Source of the DNA: Chiridota heheva | Lineage: Eukaryota; Echinodermata; Holothuroidea; Apodida; Chiridotidae | Reading direction: 5' to 3' | NCBI GenBank assembly: GCA_020152595.1 | Contig: JAIGNY010000573.1 | Coordinates: 249,501 to 313,500, forward strand | Length of the DNA: 64,000 bases | Shown: positions 14,501 through 29,500 of the stretch, piece by piece | Layout: each line of letters opens with the position of its first letter | How positions within the stretch are numbered: the stretch's first letter is position 1 | Notes under the pieces: generated by a model | What the model saw: only the letters and a program-made list of their open reading frames with translations | What the model was told of the DNA's origin: nothing | Databases searched by the model: none | Program-made: the position numbers and the translations under genes

Positions 14501-17500
14501 AATATAATTCTTGCACACTTTCAAACAGTTGAGCACAATTAGATATACATAACAGTTTAATGGTTTATGGAAATTCTGAGTTTAGTAGTCTCTGATTGTT
14601 AAAAATATCCTGTGTAGTTTTCAAGTTATGAGTATTAATCAAAGTTTGAATTATTTTTAATAAATATTGAACAAATGTGATATATGGACAGGAAAACACC
14701 TCAAAATGCTTTTGTTTTTCTTTATATTTCTTCCCTTAATTTCAGACCTTGAAAATGTTAAAATACCTTCTCCAGTTTAAGGTTGATTGGGGCATGGTAT
14801 AGATCAAATCTTCTTCATTAAAATTATCTTCCCTTTTTCAAAAAAAATGGCAGAGGATTAAAAACAATGGATACACATAAGGAAATGGAGACTATGTCTC
14901 ATTCATTCATCACAAATTTGCATATTTGCACAAAAATCTTCAAAAAGCTGTAAAATGGAAATTTTCTAACAGATTTTAAAGACATTTGTTGCATTCTTAA
15001 TTTTAAATCAATTTAGCTAATGTAGCCTCTACCTGTCAATGTACTTTTAGCACAAATGTAATTTGACATTGACACACAATTTTCAAACTGGTAATTCTCT
15101 CCTAGCTTTTGATATATTGAACATCCACTTCCAGAAGCATGTACATATATCATATTATTAAATGGAAAACTAAATTCTTTAGCTATTTCATGAAAAAGAC
15201 ACAAAAACATGTTTTCATTTTAAAAGATTTGAACAAAGTTAAACATGACTTACAACAGACATTTTTCAATGTTTGGAAGCTGTATTCAAATTTTCCAAAC
15301 CCATATTGAATGATTCAACACAATGTATCTTCATCACAGACTAAGTATCATTCTTTGTATATCTAACAAAGCCCAGCAAGCATTACTTCATCACAGACTA
15401 AGTATCATTCTTTGTATATCTAACAAAGCCCAGCAAGCATTACTTTGACAAAAAACACACTACAATGTGCACAAAATGTCTTTTATGATACTCTTAATAC
15501 ATGTATATCCTTCAAACTACCTAAAAACCAGATTCTGATGTAAGAGGATTCCTGTGCTATTACAGCTAATGAACTTAATTTCATTAATATTCGCAATCAT
15601 GCTTAAACTCTAACTAATTCAATTCAATTCAGTTTTCCATAAATGATTAAGTTTATTTACTATTTATCCACTATGTCCAAATCTTCATTTTCAATAACAA
15701 AATTACATAAGGGGGAGCCCTTTCTTTTCTTCAAGTCCTTCATATATTTTGGACATATTGCAACTAAGGAATGCTACACTGATCTCAACAATGAAATTCC
15801 CAGAGCAATCTGATGAGGATAAACATAATCAACTGGCAATCTCAACTCGTCTCGCACACATTCCACTCAATGTACGTAGCAAACCGCTGATTAATGATTA
15901 ACTTTTAATTCTTATTTTTGATGAGTAATTGTGCTAGAGTGTTAATGAACTAGAGTTCATAATTGCTTAGATGTTGCATCTTAACATGGAAATATTGGTT
16001 TAAGTCTACATGTTTACACAAATCCAATTAACAAACAAATTCAATAACATTGAAACAAACAGATAAATAAATGATGTGGAGGACTTAAGGCAGCACAATG
16101 CTGTTGCCACATTCTTTATGGATTGAAACTATAAAAAGATGGCAAAAATATAAATTAAGATTATAAATAGTAAATCCTACTTATCTGTGTCATTAAAATT
16201 CTAAAATAAAAAATATATTTAACTTTAAAAATTAAAAATTAAAAAACTTTTTAAAAAAAGTGGTTAAGAATAGAAAGTATTATTTTTTAGTGACCATTTC
16301 TAAATTCTTTTAATCTTATCATACAGAAAGTGAAACCAAAATAAATTTTTAAGTAGACCACAGTGGTACAACACAATACTTTGTTTACATTGCAAACATT
16401 ATTTTTCTTTTTACGATTCTAAACTGTCTCAGTCAGTTTTCATTGTTTTACATAGATATATTTGACCGCAGTCTACTACTTCTAATCAGAGAAGCACTTG
16501 AAACAATTGATTGGTTAAACCATCATTTAAATCATTTTCAACCTCAATTAATTAGCCACAACACATCAAAACAATCCTTCTGGATTTAAGTGAAATAAAG
16601 AAATAAACATTTTTGCAACAAATCTATTATCTTTTTTGGATTGTGTGATTTTCATATATACCAATGTGGGTTTCCTTTTCCTACCACATACAGGTGAGTT
16701 TGTATTTTCAAAGCAAAGTTGAATGAATTTATTTCAAACTCTTTTATAAAGTACTACTGTTTAATAATCCATGTAAAATGTGATACAAAAGTGTTTTACC
16801 CATGACTCCACAGATACCTTGCTTCCCCAGTCATGATAAGTAGAGTTCTTGGGTGGACCACTACAGGAACATGGCGGGGACCATGTGGGTGGGTAAAGTC
16901 CATCACAACCTGAAAAAGAAGATGGTGAAATAACAACATAAGACATTAGCCCTATATCATACTTTACATAAAGCTTTCAAGAAATCCCCAACTAAAATAA
17001 TTAATCAAAGGTGTAAGCCTTGATTTTTGACAATTACAGGTGATGTTTTAAAGGTTGTAGGTTATGAATAAATGAAATTAAATATTAAAACAATCTTAAC
17101 AAGGCATCACAAAATGATGCAAATCCCCTCGCCACTACACACATTTAACCCTCAACTACCATTACCCAACGAACCTCTCTTCCACCACCAACAACTCCCA
17201 GTAACTGTTTAACTTTCCACTTGATCTTCCAACTATAACCAATTTTCAATAAAAAAAAAAAAATTGTTAAGAAAGTGAGGAAATGATATCACCCTTTACA
17301 GTATCTCCTGAACAGACCAAGGTTTTTTTTTTTTTTTTTCCCACCATTTTCATACGAATCAAGCTTGACCACTGTTCCAGGCGGATATGTAACCAGTAGT
17401 TACTTGGGCTCTCGAAATTATTTACATTTTTGCAACTTTCACCTGCATTTTTTGTATTCAAAGGTGAAATATTCGTTTGATCTTTTTACCCTCTATTTTG

Positions 17501-20500
17501 TGAAACCAGTTTTACCTCAAAATGTCAAAAACAAAAGGAACTAAGAACAAATTTAAAAACTCTGCTTCAACGCCTACCCAGCCTAGCCACCAACGCTCAC
17601 ATAGAGCCTATTGTACAGCATGGAAACATGCAACATCAGATTCAGATTCCGAGGAATCCAATGCTGAACATAACAAAAGTATTCAAGATGCCCTGCAGCA
17701 AGTCATTCATAACATAACATCTCAGCAAAAGTTAAAAATTGCAGCAAGACTTTGGGGCGTCTTTATAGCACCAGTCAGTTAGACCAATACAAGTAGAAAA
17801 GAAAACAAGGAATTACAATCATTTTGTGATAGTTTGTCTAAACATGTCGACAACTTAGAAGCTGAGAGGGACAAGCATTTCTCCCTCATTAACAAACAAG
17901 AGAGATCTCTGGTTAAAATATTCTTCGCATTGTTGGTTTCCCAAGATCTGATAGTGAGGACTGCGTAAAAATTGCATCCAATGTTTTGGAGAAAATTGGT
18001 AAGATAGAAAGTTGTAAGATAAAAAGGGCCCACTAGGATGGCAAATTGGTGCAGAGGAAAAGCCAGCATATTTTGTTTTCATTTTTTAAGACAAGCTTGA
18101 GGTAATGAAGGAGGTGAGGAGGGCTCTTGCTGACACAAATTTCTTTATTACTGATGACCTTACACCTACTAATCTCCACAAAAAACGTAAATGGGCAACA
18201 CAAGCTGCAGAGCTATACCAGAGAGAAACAAAGCTTCACTTCTCTTGGGGTTAATGAAGATCTAGCAATGGCCAACCCTTCCGTTTCCAAACTTAAGCCA
18301 TTAATTTTTGTCGTTTGGACCTATAAGTTTACCGGTTCTCATGGATCCTGCTTCTTTTTTTTAATGAAACTTGAAACTGAAGATATCACTTCATTGTATA
18401 TATTGCTTTTTTTCTACTACATTTTGGCATGTAATTTTGTAGGTGACTGTATAGCACTCAATTGTATTTTTATTGATTTTAGCCCACCTCTATGTTTTCC
18501 CTGTCCTTACCTGGTCATTTTTTCAACACCCCTTCAATCCCTTCTTCCAAAGAACCATATTTTGCAGGATACTGCCAAGATAGTAAGAGTGATAACACAA
18601 TGGCGTAACATACAATTACTCTCTGGTAATGCACTATGGGTTAGATGGTATTGTGATGATTCATTCTCCTATTGGAAGATCTTTTTTGATTGTTACTTAA
18701 AGACCTATGGTGACTCTTTATTATTTGAAAGTAACTGTCATGGTAATGATGTTAAGAATAACCCAACAAGTTTATCAATGAAGTTTGCATAGCTTGGTGT
18801 AATTTCTTTTTTTTTAATGGTGGGTGCAATGATATCATTTGAAATAATTCCTTGGCTAAAGTAAACAATCGTATTTTGTTTTCTGATTTATTGTATAGCA
18901 ATGGTTTCTTGTATATCCAAGATCTTTTCAATGAAGATGGGTTCTCCTATCAACTTGATTGATTTTAAGATTAAGCTTAACCTCATGCATTTCCCATTCA
19001 CTACTTCTGGGAATTAGTTTATGCTATTCCCAATTCTTTAAGACCCCCCTCTACACCTAATAATCGTTGTAATAATACTGTAAATAATTTCAATGCATCT
19101 ATAAGTACACTATTTATGTTCTTATAGCAATGCTATCGCTCTTTCAACAACCACTTTAAGTAAGTGGATTCATTCATTCAATTTCCCAAACACCAATTGG
19201 TCTTCCATTTTTCAAATGCCTTTCTCCTCTATATCTGATAGTGGCATTCAATAGTTTCATTCCGAATTCTGCATAGTATTCTTTATACCAACAAGTTACT
19301 ATGAACAAAGTTTACAGCTCTTTGTGCGCTTTTGTAAAGCCAAAGTAGAATCACTTGAGCATTTGTTTTGAGATTGTGACGTGATTTCTTTTTTATTCTT
19401 GATGTTGAACAGATGTTTTTAGATAGACAGCTTTTCTTTTCTAGAGATATTCTTTGGTTACAAACTTCATGCTAAGTACCCTTATAACTTTCTCATTTTG
19501 CATCTTAAACATTATATTTATCACTGTAAATTTCTTGACTCCTTGCCTCAGTTGATTGAATTTTGCAATAAGTTTAAATTTTCTTTGCAAGTTGAAAAAC
19601 ACATTTCGATGATGAAAGGTAAGTTAAAATAAGTTACACCAAGCTCTTTGATTATTTCAACCACTGTCCAGCAGTTCTAATTTTCGTTCCTTTCATACAT
19701 TCTTACATTTCTATGACATAGTTTGTTAGTGTGATATGAAGTATTTAATATTGTTTATTGTTGCTATGATTTGATCAAAGCTATTATGCTTTATGAAGAT
19801 TATTTTGATTGTTAATGATTGATTTGCAATATTAAGTGAATAAACGAGGAGAAAAAAAAAAGCTTGACCACTGAACTAAAACCTTTAACTTTTGAGAATT
19901 TTTTTAAATGAAAGGTTCACCAACATGAAAGGTATCTAATATCTATCATCAGTTGTCTTACATGTTGCACATATAAATTTTATCCTATTTCATCCCAAAA
20001 AGCAAGAGTGAAACTGAGTTACAGAATTTTCTATTATATTTAAGTATGGACCCTTTCCACTCACTCGTAACACTTTCCCTACATGACAACTAGGAAAAGT
20101 GTGAAAGTAATCAATTCTTACCTTTCCATTGGATTTACCTTTCTAATCATCACACTTTGCAGTCATTGATGAGTTTAACACATGGCATCTATTATAAATT
20201 CCAACCAAACTGGCTGACTCAACCTCTCCTACCCCCACAGACCCAAAGCAACCATTTCATAAATGTTTCCATTTTGTTAAGACATCAACTTGATATTTAA
20301 CATACATATTAAACCTTATGGGTTTCCATTCATAAACCATACCACATAAGATACCCTTGGCAAACATTAATTAATGAGCAACACATACCTGTGAGCCCAG
20401 ACTGAGGGATATGATTGCATCTTCAAAAGCTGAGTGAGTATCAACATGAGGAGGGATACCTGTTAAAGATTATAATAATAGCTTATAATATATAAAAGCA

Positions 20501-23500
20501 CAGAAACAGAACTACAGGGATTGCAGAAGAGCACATAAATTTGCCAATTTCTGAGTCCAATAATTATCTCTCTTTTCCTTGCACAAACCAATAATGAACA
20601 ACACAAGTTAAACACTTATTGAGGGCAGTAACAAAGTTTGACTTTGTATTTCAATAAAATCCATTTATTAATTCTAAAGATAATTTAAAAAAAACAACAG
20701 ACAAACAAGCAAACACAAGAAACAAAATAACTTCCATCAAGCCTGAGGTACTAAATATCACATTGTTTTTAACCCAGAAAACCAAAGGTTTTAAGTTCCG
20801 AAGCGTAATATGGATTTTAAATTTTAATTATTTGTATGCTAAATTTGATTATACTATGAGTTCATAATAACAACAACAAAATTATACACAGTACTCACAA
20901 GATTGGAATTTTACAATTAATTAAATTCAATTATTTTTGTTATTCCATTAACAGGTACACACTTAACAACATAATTATTCCAAATATGAAACAATACAGA
21001 CATGCTGTTAGAATATGACCATTTTAACATTAAGCTCCTCCTACTTATTAATATGCATGACATCGCCACCAACAGTAGGGCACATATGCAGTCAATGGGC
21101 AATATGTGTATGATATATGACCTGAATCCCATTAATCGTTTTGAGATATGTATACAAGCTCTTTTCAACAAAATCATGTTAAAGTCCCACCCACTATGCA
21201 TATTAATGAAATTCAACATAATGTACCATGAAGATGTACACACTAGCTAATAACATAATTTTACCAAATATGAAACAATGCTAAAATATGAGCATTTTAA
21301 GATTAAGCCCCGCCCACTCATTAATATGCATGACATTACCATCAAAAACAATAGGGCACATCTACTGACCATGGGCTATAAGTGTAAATCATATGACAAT
21401 AATCCTGTGTATTGTTCTTAAGATATTGTGTTTACGAGCTAGTGTCACACACACACACATACATACACCCACACACACCATCATGATCACATATGTTCCT
21501 GATACATCGGAACCAAAAATGAGCAAAATAAATACATATTCAAGTTAGTGGATCAAAATAAAAATTGAAGGCACGTTACTGACAATAAAGCATATAATTT
21601 CTGAGTTTACTGTACCTTGCCCTGGGAGGTACTGATTGATGGTGATTTGGTCTGGCTTGTGTTTTACTTTCCCAGTTGCCATAATCCTTCTGATAATGTT
21701 CTGGTATTGATCAGGGATAGGCTGAGTTGATGTATCACTGGTGTCGATGTTGTTAGTGTCATAGTTGAACTTGTATCCAAAATGCTTCACTCGTCTATGC
21801 TTAAGAGTCTGCTCTGAATCTGCAAAAGAGTGAAGTAGAGAAAATTTGATATTCTCAAATGGTTTATGAACCTTAAGACTGAAGGAAAGAATTATTCTTC
21901 ATCTTTCTAAATGACTTCATGATTCAGTTCAGTTTAAAAGATCTGACAATTCTGTCAGGTCTGAACAACCTGAGTATATCAACGTTTAATTACCTCTTTA
22001 TACATTTTTTGCTCATCAATCCCCAAAATCCTTCAATACCTACAGAATTAGGACATTGAGACAACTGTATCTCCTACTTGCAAATTATTTTTTATGACTT
22101 TAATTCGAAATTTGGTATACATTTAGATTTTTCATTTTGAAAGAAGATGAACAGTTAAAGAGATCCTTCCCAATCCTAGGAACATTGGGGAAGAAATTAT
22201 AAAAGAAACACATTTCACAGAAAGACGAAGATTCACAGAAAAAGCAAAATAACGCATCACAAATAAATATAGAAAAGAAACTACGTATTTATGAACCCAA
22301 GTGTGTCACTTAACCAGAAACTAGAAGGGTAGTGGTTCCGATGCTGTTGTAATTCTTTAAATATCCCACCTGCATCGTCTCCACATGCAGTGACCAATAA
22401 TGTTTAAAGGTCATCCCACAATTTCAAGCAGATACACACAACACTAATATCATTTTCATCGACATAAAAGTGCATATGCAAATGACATAGATGAGCAAAA
22501 AAAACATAATGCGATTAGATCTAAAAATGATGGACTGATTCACCTTCAAACAGGGGTGTACAAATCAAAGTAATAATAATACAAATCCCCACCAGCACAA
22601 CTAATATCAACACACACTTTTTTCCACAAATTGCTTGCCAACAAACCAATCATTTTCTGAACTTACATTTTTCTCAACTTCCTTAAAAGATAAACAAAAC
22701 AATCCGTGTTCATTGTTCTGTGTAAACCAAAACAGATTTGCCTCAAGCCACCTAGCTATGGATGAATGAAGTTGATAGTCTTGTTATGTTATCTTATGTC
22801 TGAAAAATACATTTTAAATACAGTAATAAACAATTATAGATAACTCTTAATTCACATTACTTTTGGTGATTTAACAAATTGACAGCTAAAGTTATAAGGA
22901 TAACAATTGGATTGATAATATAGTTTAATAATATTCTGCTATAAGTATAGAGATATGTAAGTTATGACCATAGAAAACATAGCGCATTACCAGAGGCCAT
23001 AAAGAAGAAACATGTTAAATTTGGACAAATTCCAATAATGGTTGGGAGTATATAAACAGCTGAAAGATTTTACATTAAGCCCCGCCTACTCATTAATATA
23101 CATGATGTCACCACTAGGAATGACAGGGCATATCTGCCGACCATGGGCTATTTGTGTACCACACATGAATTGAAACCCATGTATCATTCTTGAGATATTG
23201 TATTTACTTTAAGTTATATCTTACCTTCCATGCTATGAACATGCAATCTGGTCCAATAACCTGACTCTAATGCACTTCTACATAAACTTAACATGTAGTT
23301 ACCATCCCAGCCCTAACCTCCATAATATCTCTAACATTCATCACTTCTTTTCAGCGCATTGCTGTCACAACATCGCTGAGACTTGTCAAAAATGTTCTTA
23401 AAATTTTCACCTTTTTCTAACAGTGATTTTCCTTGCAGCTCCAACCGTGAAGGTTTTGAAGCTGTTTGGCACTTTCTTCTAGCTTTTTCCAGTCATCTGA

Positions 23501-26500
23501 GGTGAGATGAGGCGGTGCACTGACCCAGGAATTATTCAGTCCGACTCACAGGACTTTCGCCATTGAGATTACACTGGAGTCTAGTATGCCGAAAAGTTTC
23601 TCTTTAAGCCTATCCGCACCCGACACCTGAGTTAATCCTGAAAACTCAGGTATGACAATTACTGTACCAACCCTACTTCCTCTTCAGTATTGTTTTCACT
23701 CAAAACAATGATTGTTCATCTGCCATTTCCATGCACACCACAGCCAAGTAACCCAAGGCTATTTGTGTGTATAAGATTACACAAAGCCAGAGCTGAATAA
23801 TCAAAGCACTTTTGTAATTGAAAATCACTCATCAGTGTTAGGTGTCTGAGTGGGAGAAGTTTGTTTTCAAACTGGTGATAAAAATAGCTGTGTATCATAA
23901 TGCCTGAGGTAATGATGTGCATTAACTGTGAATGATTGAGGGACCATTTCTCCTAAGGAAAGATATTGCTCATGTAAGTGTTTTTCATTTGCCCGTACAA
24001 AACGGGTGGCTAGAACGAGAGAGTCCCACTTTCGTGGCGGGTATTTTTAGTCCTAAGAGCACCAGGTGTGCTAGTTTTTAGGTAGATGTGTTCTGACCCT
24101 AGGCCACCACCCTACCACGAAGATAGACTAGCGTTACGCTGTGCATATGTATTATATGTTAAGATATCTTCAGTACAGGTTCTCATAAGCATTAGGTCAA
24201 CTTCACAATTTGCTGTTGGCACATACACAAGAGGTTGACACCACCACAAAATGGCTAAGGAGTTGGTTGCAACTAGCTCCAAGGAGCTACAGTTTGTACA
24301 AGAGAGCCTATATTTTATTTTATGTTACCATACAAAGTGTGAGTTCATAAGTCTTGCACTATTTTAAGACTAAAGTTTTTTATTTTAGTGCTCATTTAGC
24401 AGGGCACAAGAGGGACCTAAGGGAGGTCTCCTTTGTGCCCCCTTTTCGGAAGAATTCACCTTTTCTTTTTATCTCCACAGACACCAAGACTACAGTGGTT
24501 TGTGCTTTCCACGCTACCCTTGGGTTTTAAAAGTTTTTGCATTTCCTGCATTTCCTTGGGTTTCAAAAATTTTCAGACATTAAGTCTATCTGATTCATTT
24601 TTCTGGTGTACTAAACTGCTGTGGCTTGCCTTTATATACCGTGTTTGATGTCTTCTGCAGTGCCGTTTCACCCGCATAAGGGTCGTAAGTACATCCCCCA
24701 TAGGGAAACTATGGTGTAAGTTGTATATATATATATCATATAGTCTAGCACCGAATAGGCATATCCTCAAAGTCAACTACTTATGCCAAGATGTCACGGC
24801 TCGACAATACTGAGTCAGTGGGGTCATAGGCAGTAGTCAACTTTATTAACTTATACTGACCAACCACCCTGGGGCACCACGGTTCAATGCTACTGTGTCG
24901 GTGGGGTCACAGGTAGAAGTCCGTCGGGTGTATGTTAAAACTTTGCTATATTAAGGAGCTAAGTTGCGTCTTAACGACGCAACGTTCCCGTGTAGGGACC
25001 GGTAGGAACACAAGAAGCGGCGTCTTAAGAAAGTTACAAGTAATTTCAAGGCTCACCGTAGAGCCATAAGATTACTTTCACGGGTACATACGGGTACGCA
25101 CGGCTCCAGTGAACAGCTCCGTACGGGTCCATAACACTGGCTCACGGCTCCATACGGATTTATGACATGGCTTTACGGCTCCATATGGGTCCAATGCATG
25201 GCCCCGTACGGATCCATGCGGCTCCATAGTTAAGTTTGACGTGTCCATATGGCTCCAGTGTACAGCCCCATACAGGTCCAAACGGCTCCGTAACTAAGCT
25301 TTACAGGTCCATACTGCTCCGGTGAACGGGTCCATACGGCTCCATAGAATCTGAATGGGGTAATGTACAGCATATGCTAAACCTGGAAGTAGACCCACTA
25401 GCTACACAGCTACATGGTGAAGTAGTAAGAAAGCAAACTCACATGAAGTGTGCCTAACGTGAGCTAATTTCTTCTTGTTTAGCTTTTCTTGTAGTAGCCA
25501 ATAGCTATGTAGTTTCACGGCCGTGAGAACTACCATAGAGAACTTTTCGCGTTCAACGTTTACGTTTCGCTGAACTTTCACTTGTATCATGGACACTGAG
25601 GACAGGTCCCCTAGTGCCTGTGCTAGATGCACCCCCGATGTCCCACAATGTGTCGCCTGTAAGCAGTTAATTGAGTTACACTCTTGAGACATCCATAACA
25701 CATATTATTCTTGCAGGTTGTGCTGCGAGTCCAACCCATGTACACTCTGCAGTGACTGGAATCAGGCAGCAAGGTTAGAGCACTGACTCTACAGTGACCA
25801 GCATTTTCAGAGAGTGGCCGAGAGGGTGGAGAAGAGAAAGTCGATAGACTGTCATCATCTTCTCCCCCTCCACCACCGCTGCCCAAGTCAAACAGCAGCA
25901 GCAACAACGGTTTGTTTTCCTCGCGCTTAACAAAGCCTGCTGGCGAACCTTGTAACTTTTTTCCATGATGTATTGAGTGTTGTTTACAATTGATTCTGTT
26001 TACTAACCCTTTTTTGTTAACATGTTCTTCTGGGCGACTAACCCATGTTCATGCAATTTTTGCCTCGGTTATTACTAACAGGTGGTTCCCTGTTGCTTCA
26101 GTATAGCTAGGAGTAATTTACTATTGTTTAGTAATTCCTGTTCAGGGGTTTTTCATCCTTAAGAGGATAAGGAACTAATTCTTTAAGTAGAATAAAACTA
26201 GTGCGAGCATTAGGACCATGCAGCCTTTTGTATGGGCTTCAACCTTAACTCCCTTCATGCCGATCCTCGGTTGCAATATGATTGCATATTTATAGCATGG
26301 AAAGTAAGATATAACTTGAAGTAAATTTACCCTGCTTTCTGTATCGGGGATATTTACAAGAGTTACACTTACCTTCCATGCATGCCGGCCCGCCTTCTCT
26401 CTTGTTCAGGCCTCGGTGGAATGTTAAGTGAGGGATGTTAGAGGTATTATGGAGGTTAGGGCTGGGTTGGTAACTACGTTTTTAAGTTTAGTTAGAAGTG

Positions 26501-29500
26501 CGTTAGAATCAGGTCATTGGACCAGATTGCATATTTATAGAAGAGAAGATAAGTATAACTCTCGTAAATATCCCGCTACGGAAAGCGGGGTAAGTTTACA
26601 AGCTCTTTTCAACAAAATCATGTTAAGCCCCACCCACTATGCAAATTAATGAAATTCAACATTTTTGTACAATCAACATGTAGACACTAGCTAACAACAT
26701 AATTACACTAAATATGAAACAAAACATGTGGATATTCAAATACGAACATTTTAAGTTTTCAACATTAGGCCCTGCCTACTCATTGATATGCACGACATCA
26801 ACACCAAAAACAAAAGTGCACATCTACGGACCATAAGCTATCTGTGTACCATATATAACATGAATCCGGTGTATGGTGTTCTTGAGATATCATGTTTACG
26901 AGCTCGGCGTCACACACATTACATATATACATACATACATACATACATACATACATACATACATACATACATACATACATACATACACACATACATACTA
27001 TACATACATGCATACACACATACACCATCATGACCACATAGATTCCTGATGCTGATTGCATCAGAACCAAAAATGATATACTCTACATGTTTGTTTGTTT
27101 TGATGAAGGCTTAACGGCACCACAACAACGAGGGTCAAATTGTGCCTAAGAGGTCAGATCATTCAAGAGTGTTTTACACAGAGAGTACCATTGCAGTAAA
27201 ATTTCAGATATATGCAGTTGTTTTCTCGACAGTGGCCAGCAGATGCAAAAACACCATGACTGCATTTCATGCAGACCGATAGAGACCAACATTTTGTCAC
27301 TCCTTTCTTAATGATAATCAAGGCTGTGCACTTAATGGTTTGTTGGGTGAAATTCTGTGCAATACTAGCAAAAGTATGTTATATAAAAAAAAAAAAAAAT
27401 CATGCAAATGTCTCATATGGCTATTTCACAGCTTTTTACAGGTTCATACAGTACCTTACTATGCAATCAAGGAGATTTAAATTGTGATATTCCAGTGGAC
27501 AAATTTTCCATTTTGTGATTAAAGAAAAGAATAAGACTCCAAAATTTGAATTTTGATGATGATGCAGATCAACATTAGAAAGCACCCTAAAAGACATCAA
27601 CAGTTGAATATGAAGAACAAAGTCTTCAGAATCACGATTTTGGGCTGACAAAAATATTTGTGTTTGTTTGTTTGTTGATGTTTAACGGCACTGCGATAGT
27701 CAAGAGTAAAATGTGCCATGAGGGTGTTAAATATTTATGGTGCAAGGGTTAGGATAGAGAGGTAGGGAAGATAGAGAAAAGGAGAGGGGGTAGCTCAGGA
27801 GAGAAAAAATCAAGACAAAAAATAAAGATATAAAATTAAAATAAGATTAAAAAAATAGATAAAAAATAAGGGGAGAGTGGATGAGAAGTAGACCAAGTGA
27901 AATAAGTTGCTAACATGGAAGAAGGTTTTGATGTTGGAGGATTTTTCTTAAAGAGGTCAGAGATAGAGGTGGAGGGGGAGAGGGTAGACCGTGAAGTTGG
28001 AGTATAAAGGGCAGAATAAGAGATATGATTGATCAAAAGTTTAGTACTGTAGGTGAGGCAAAAGGTTTGGGAGAGCCTGGTAGGAGGTAGAAGTGTGTGA
28101 AAAGATAAGAGTAACCAAGACGGATGAGGGTGATGACAACATCCTCTCTACGCTTGCAGCTATGTAGGTGAAGGAGGGGGGAGGGGGTTACTCTTGACTT
28201 TGGGAGTGATAATGTTAAGTTTGTTACTAGTCTCAAGATTCCAAGAGTCTTGCCAAGTTTTCTTGAGGTAGCTGGAAATGTTGAGGCAAAAGTCAGAGTG
28301 CAGAATAGGGATAGAGGAAATTATGTTTGACAAAGAGTTCTTGGCTGCTTTGTCAGCCCTTTCGTTCCCATGGATACCACCATGGCTAAGGATCCAGAAG
28401 AAGATGATTTTCTTTCTGTGAAGTTTAAAATTAGCAGGATAGCCTTTGCTTCAGCTGAATAGATGGAGGCTCCACCTGGCAATCTCGAAGAGGCAGGGAA
28501 CCTTCTTGTGTGGAGCCATCAGTGAAAAGGAAGGAACTAGTAGTTGTGGAAGTGTTTGCTGAGTTGGCAGTATTTGGAGCGAAAAAAGAAAGGGTTGTGA
28601 AGAGCTTTTGTGTAATAGGCGAGGTCCAGGAAGACTTGGGAGAGTATAATCCAGGTGGGGGTAGGAGGATTGTGTGCCTGGCTATAGAAAAAATGTTGAT
28701 GTTGGCTTTAGGGAGGTGGGATTGCATCCAGATCCCAAAAGGTGGATGGATGCGTTTGTTAAGACTGATGAGATTGGTGAAAGCAGGAGAGCGGATAGAA
28801 TGGAAATAAGAGTTCTGTGGGTCTGTGAGGATGCGAAGGAGAGACCGATTTTGGTGCACCTGAGGCCAAGAGGGAGTTTGTTGACCTCTACGTGAAGGCT
28901 GGTAATGGGGGTGGTTTGGATGGTACCTAGGCAGATACTTAGGGCAGTTGTTTCGATGACCTCAATGTGTCTCAAGTAAAATTTGCAGGCAGAGCTGAAG
29001 ATGAAATTGCCGAAGTTCAGCTTGGATCTAAGGAGGGAGCGATATAAGGTGAGCAAGGTGAGATTATTAGCTCCCCAGTAGGTGTTGGAGAGGAATCTAA
29101 GAAGATTGAGAGTTTTGTAACAATTGGTTTTGAGGGTATTGTTGTGAAGATAGGAAAGCTTAGAATCGAGAGTGACCACAAGGAATCTAGAACTTTCCTT
29201 TGTATTCTTAGTCATTCTTGACAATAGAGGTTTGTACTTGCAACATTTTAAAGATCAAGATGTTTCTTGTATCTTAGGCACACTTTACTGACTGAAGAGT
29301 GATTCATGATTAAATCTCATAATGAATAAAAATGCAAGGAGCAAGTATCCTTATTAATTAACTGTGGAGATTACAGAGGGTCATCAAGGGTATCCATATA
29401 ATTAGATCATACCAGAATCTGTGAGAGCATCCATCCAATCAATAGACCCCAGCAAAGCTTGTTCCTCCTCTTCTGAGATGAAGCCCTCCAGCATAAAGAG

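Larger units (their letters stand above)
17361..19873 (+). mobile_element. L1/Tx1-like LINE with target-site duplication and internal deletion
   Basis: The direct repeat AGCTTGACCACTG occurs at 17362-17374 and 19861-19873 and brackets a 2.5-kb insertion that ends in AATAAA (about 19840) and a poly-A tail. It begins with about 150 bp of leader. An ORF1 remnant follows: the basic [14 protein letters not shown] start at 17522, a coiled-coil-like part, then [20 protein letters not shown] and [18 protein letters not shown], which match the C-terminal domain of L1-type ORF1p. The sequence then jumps to the end of ORF2 ([11 protein letters not shown], then [12 protein letters not shown] and [20 protein letters not shown]). 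Endonuclease and RT are absent. Frames are broken, so this copy is dead. Confidence 0.88.
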
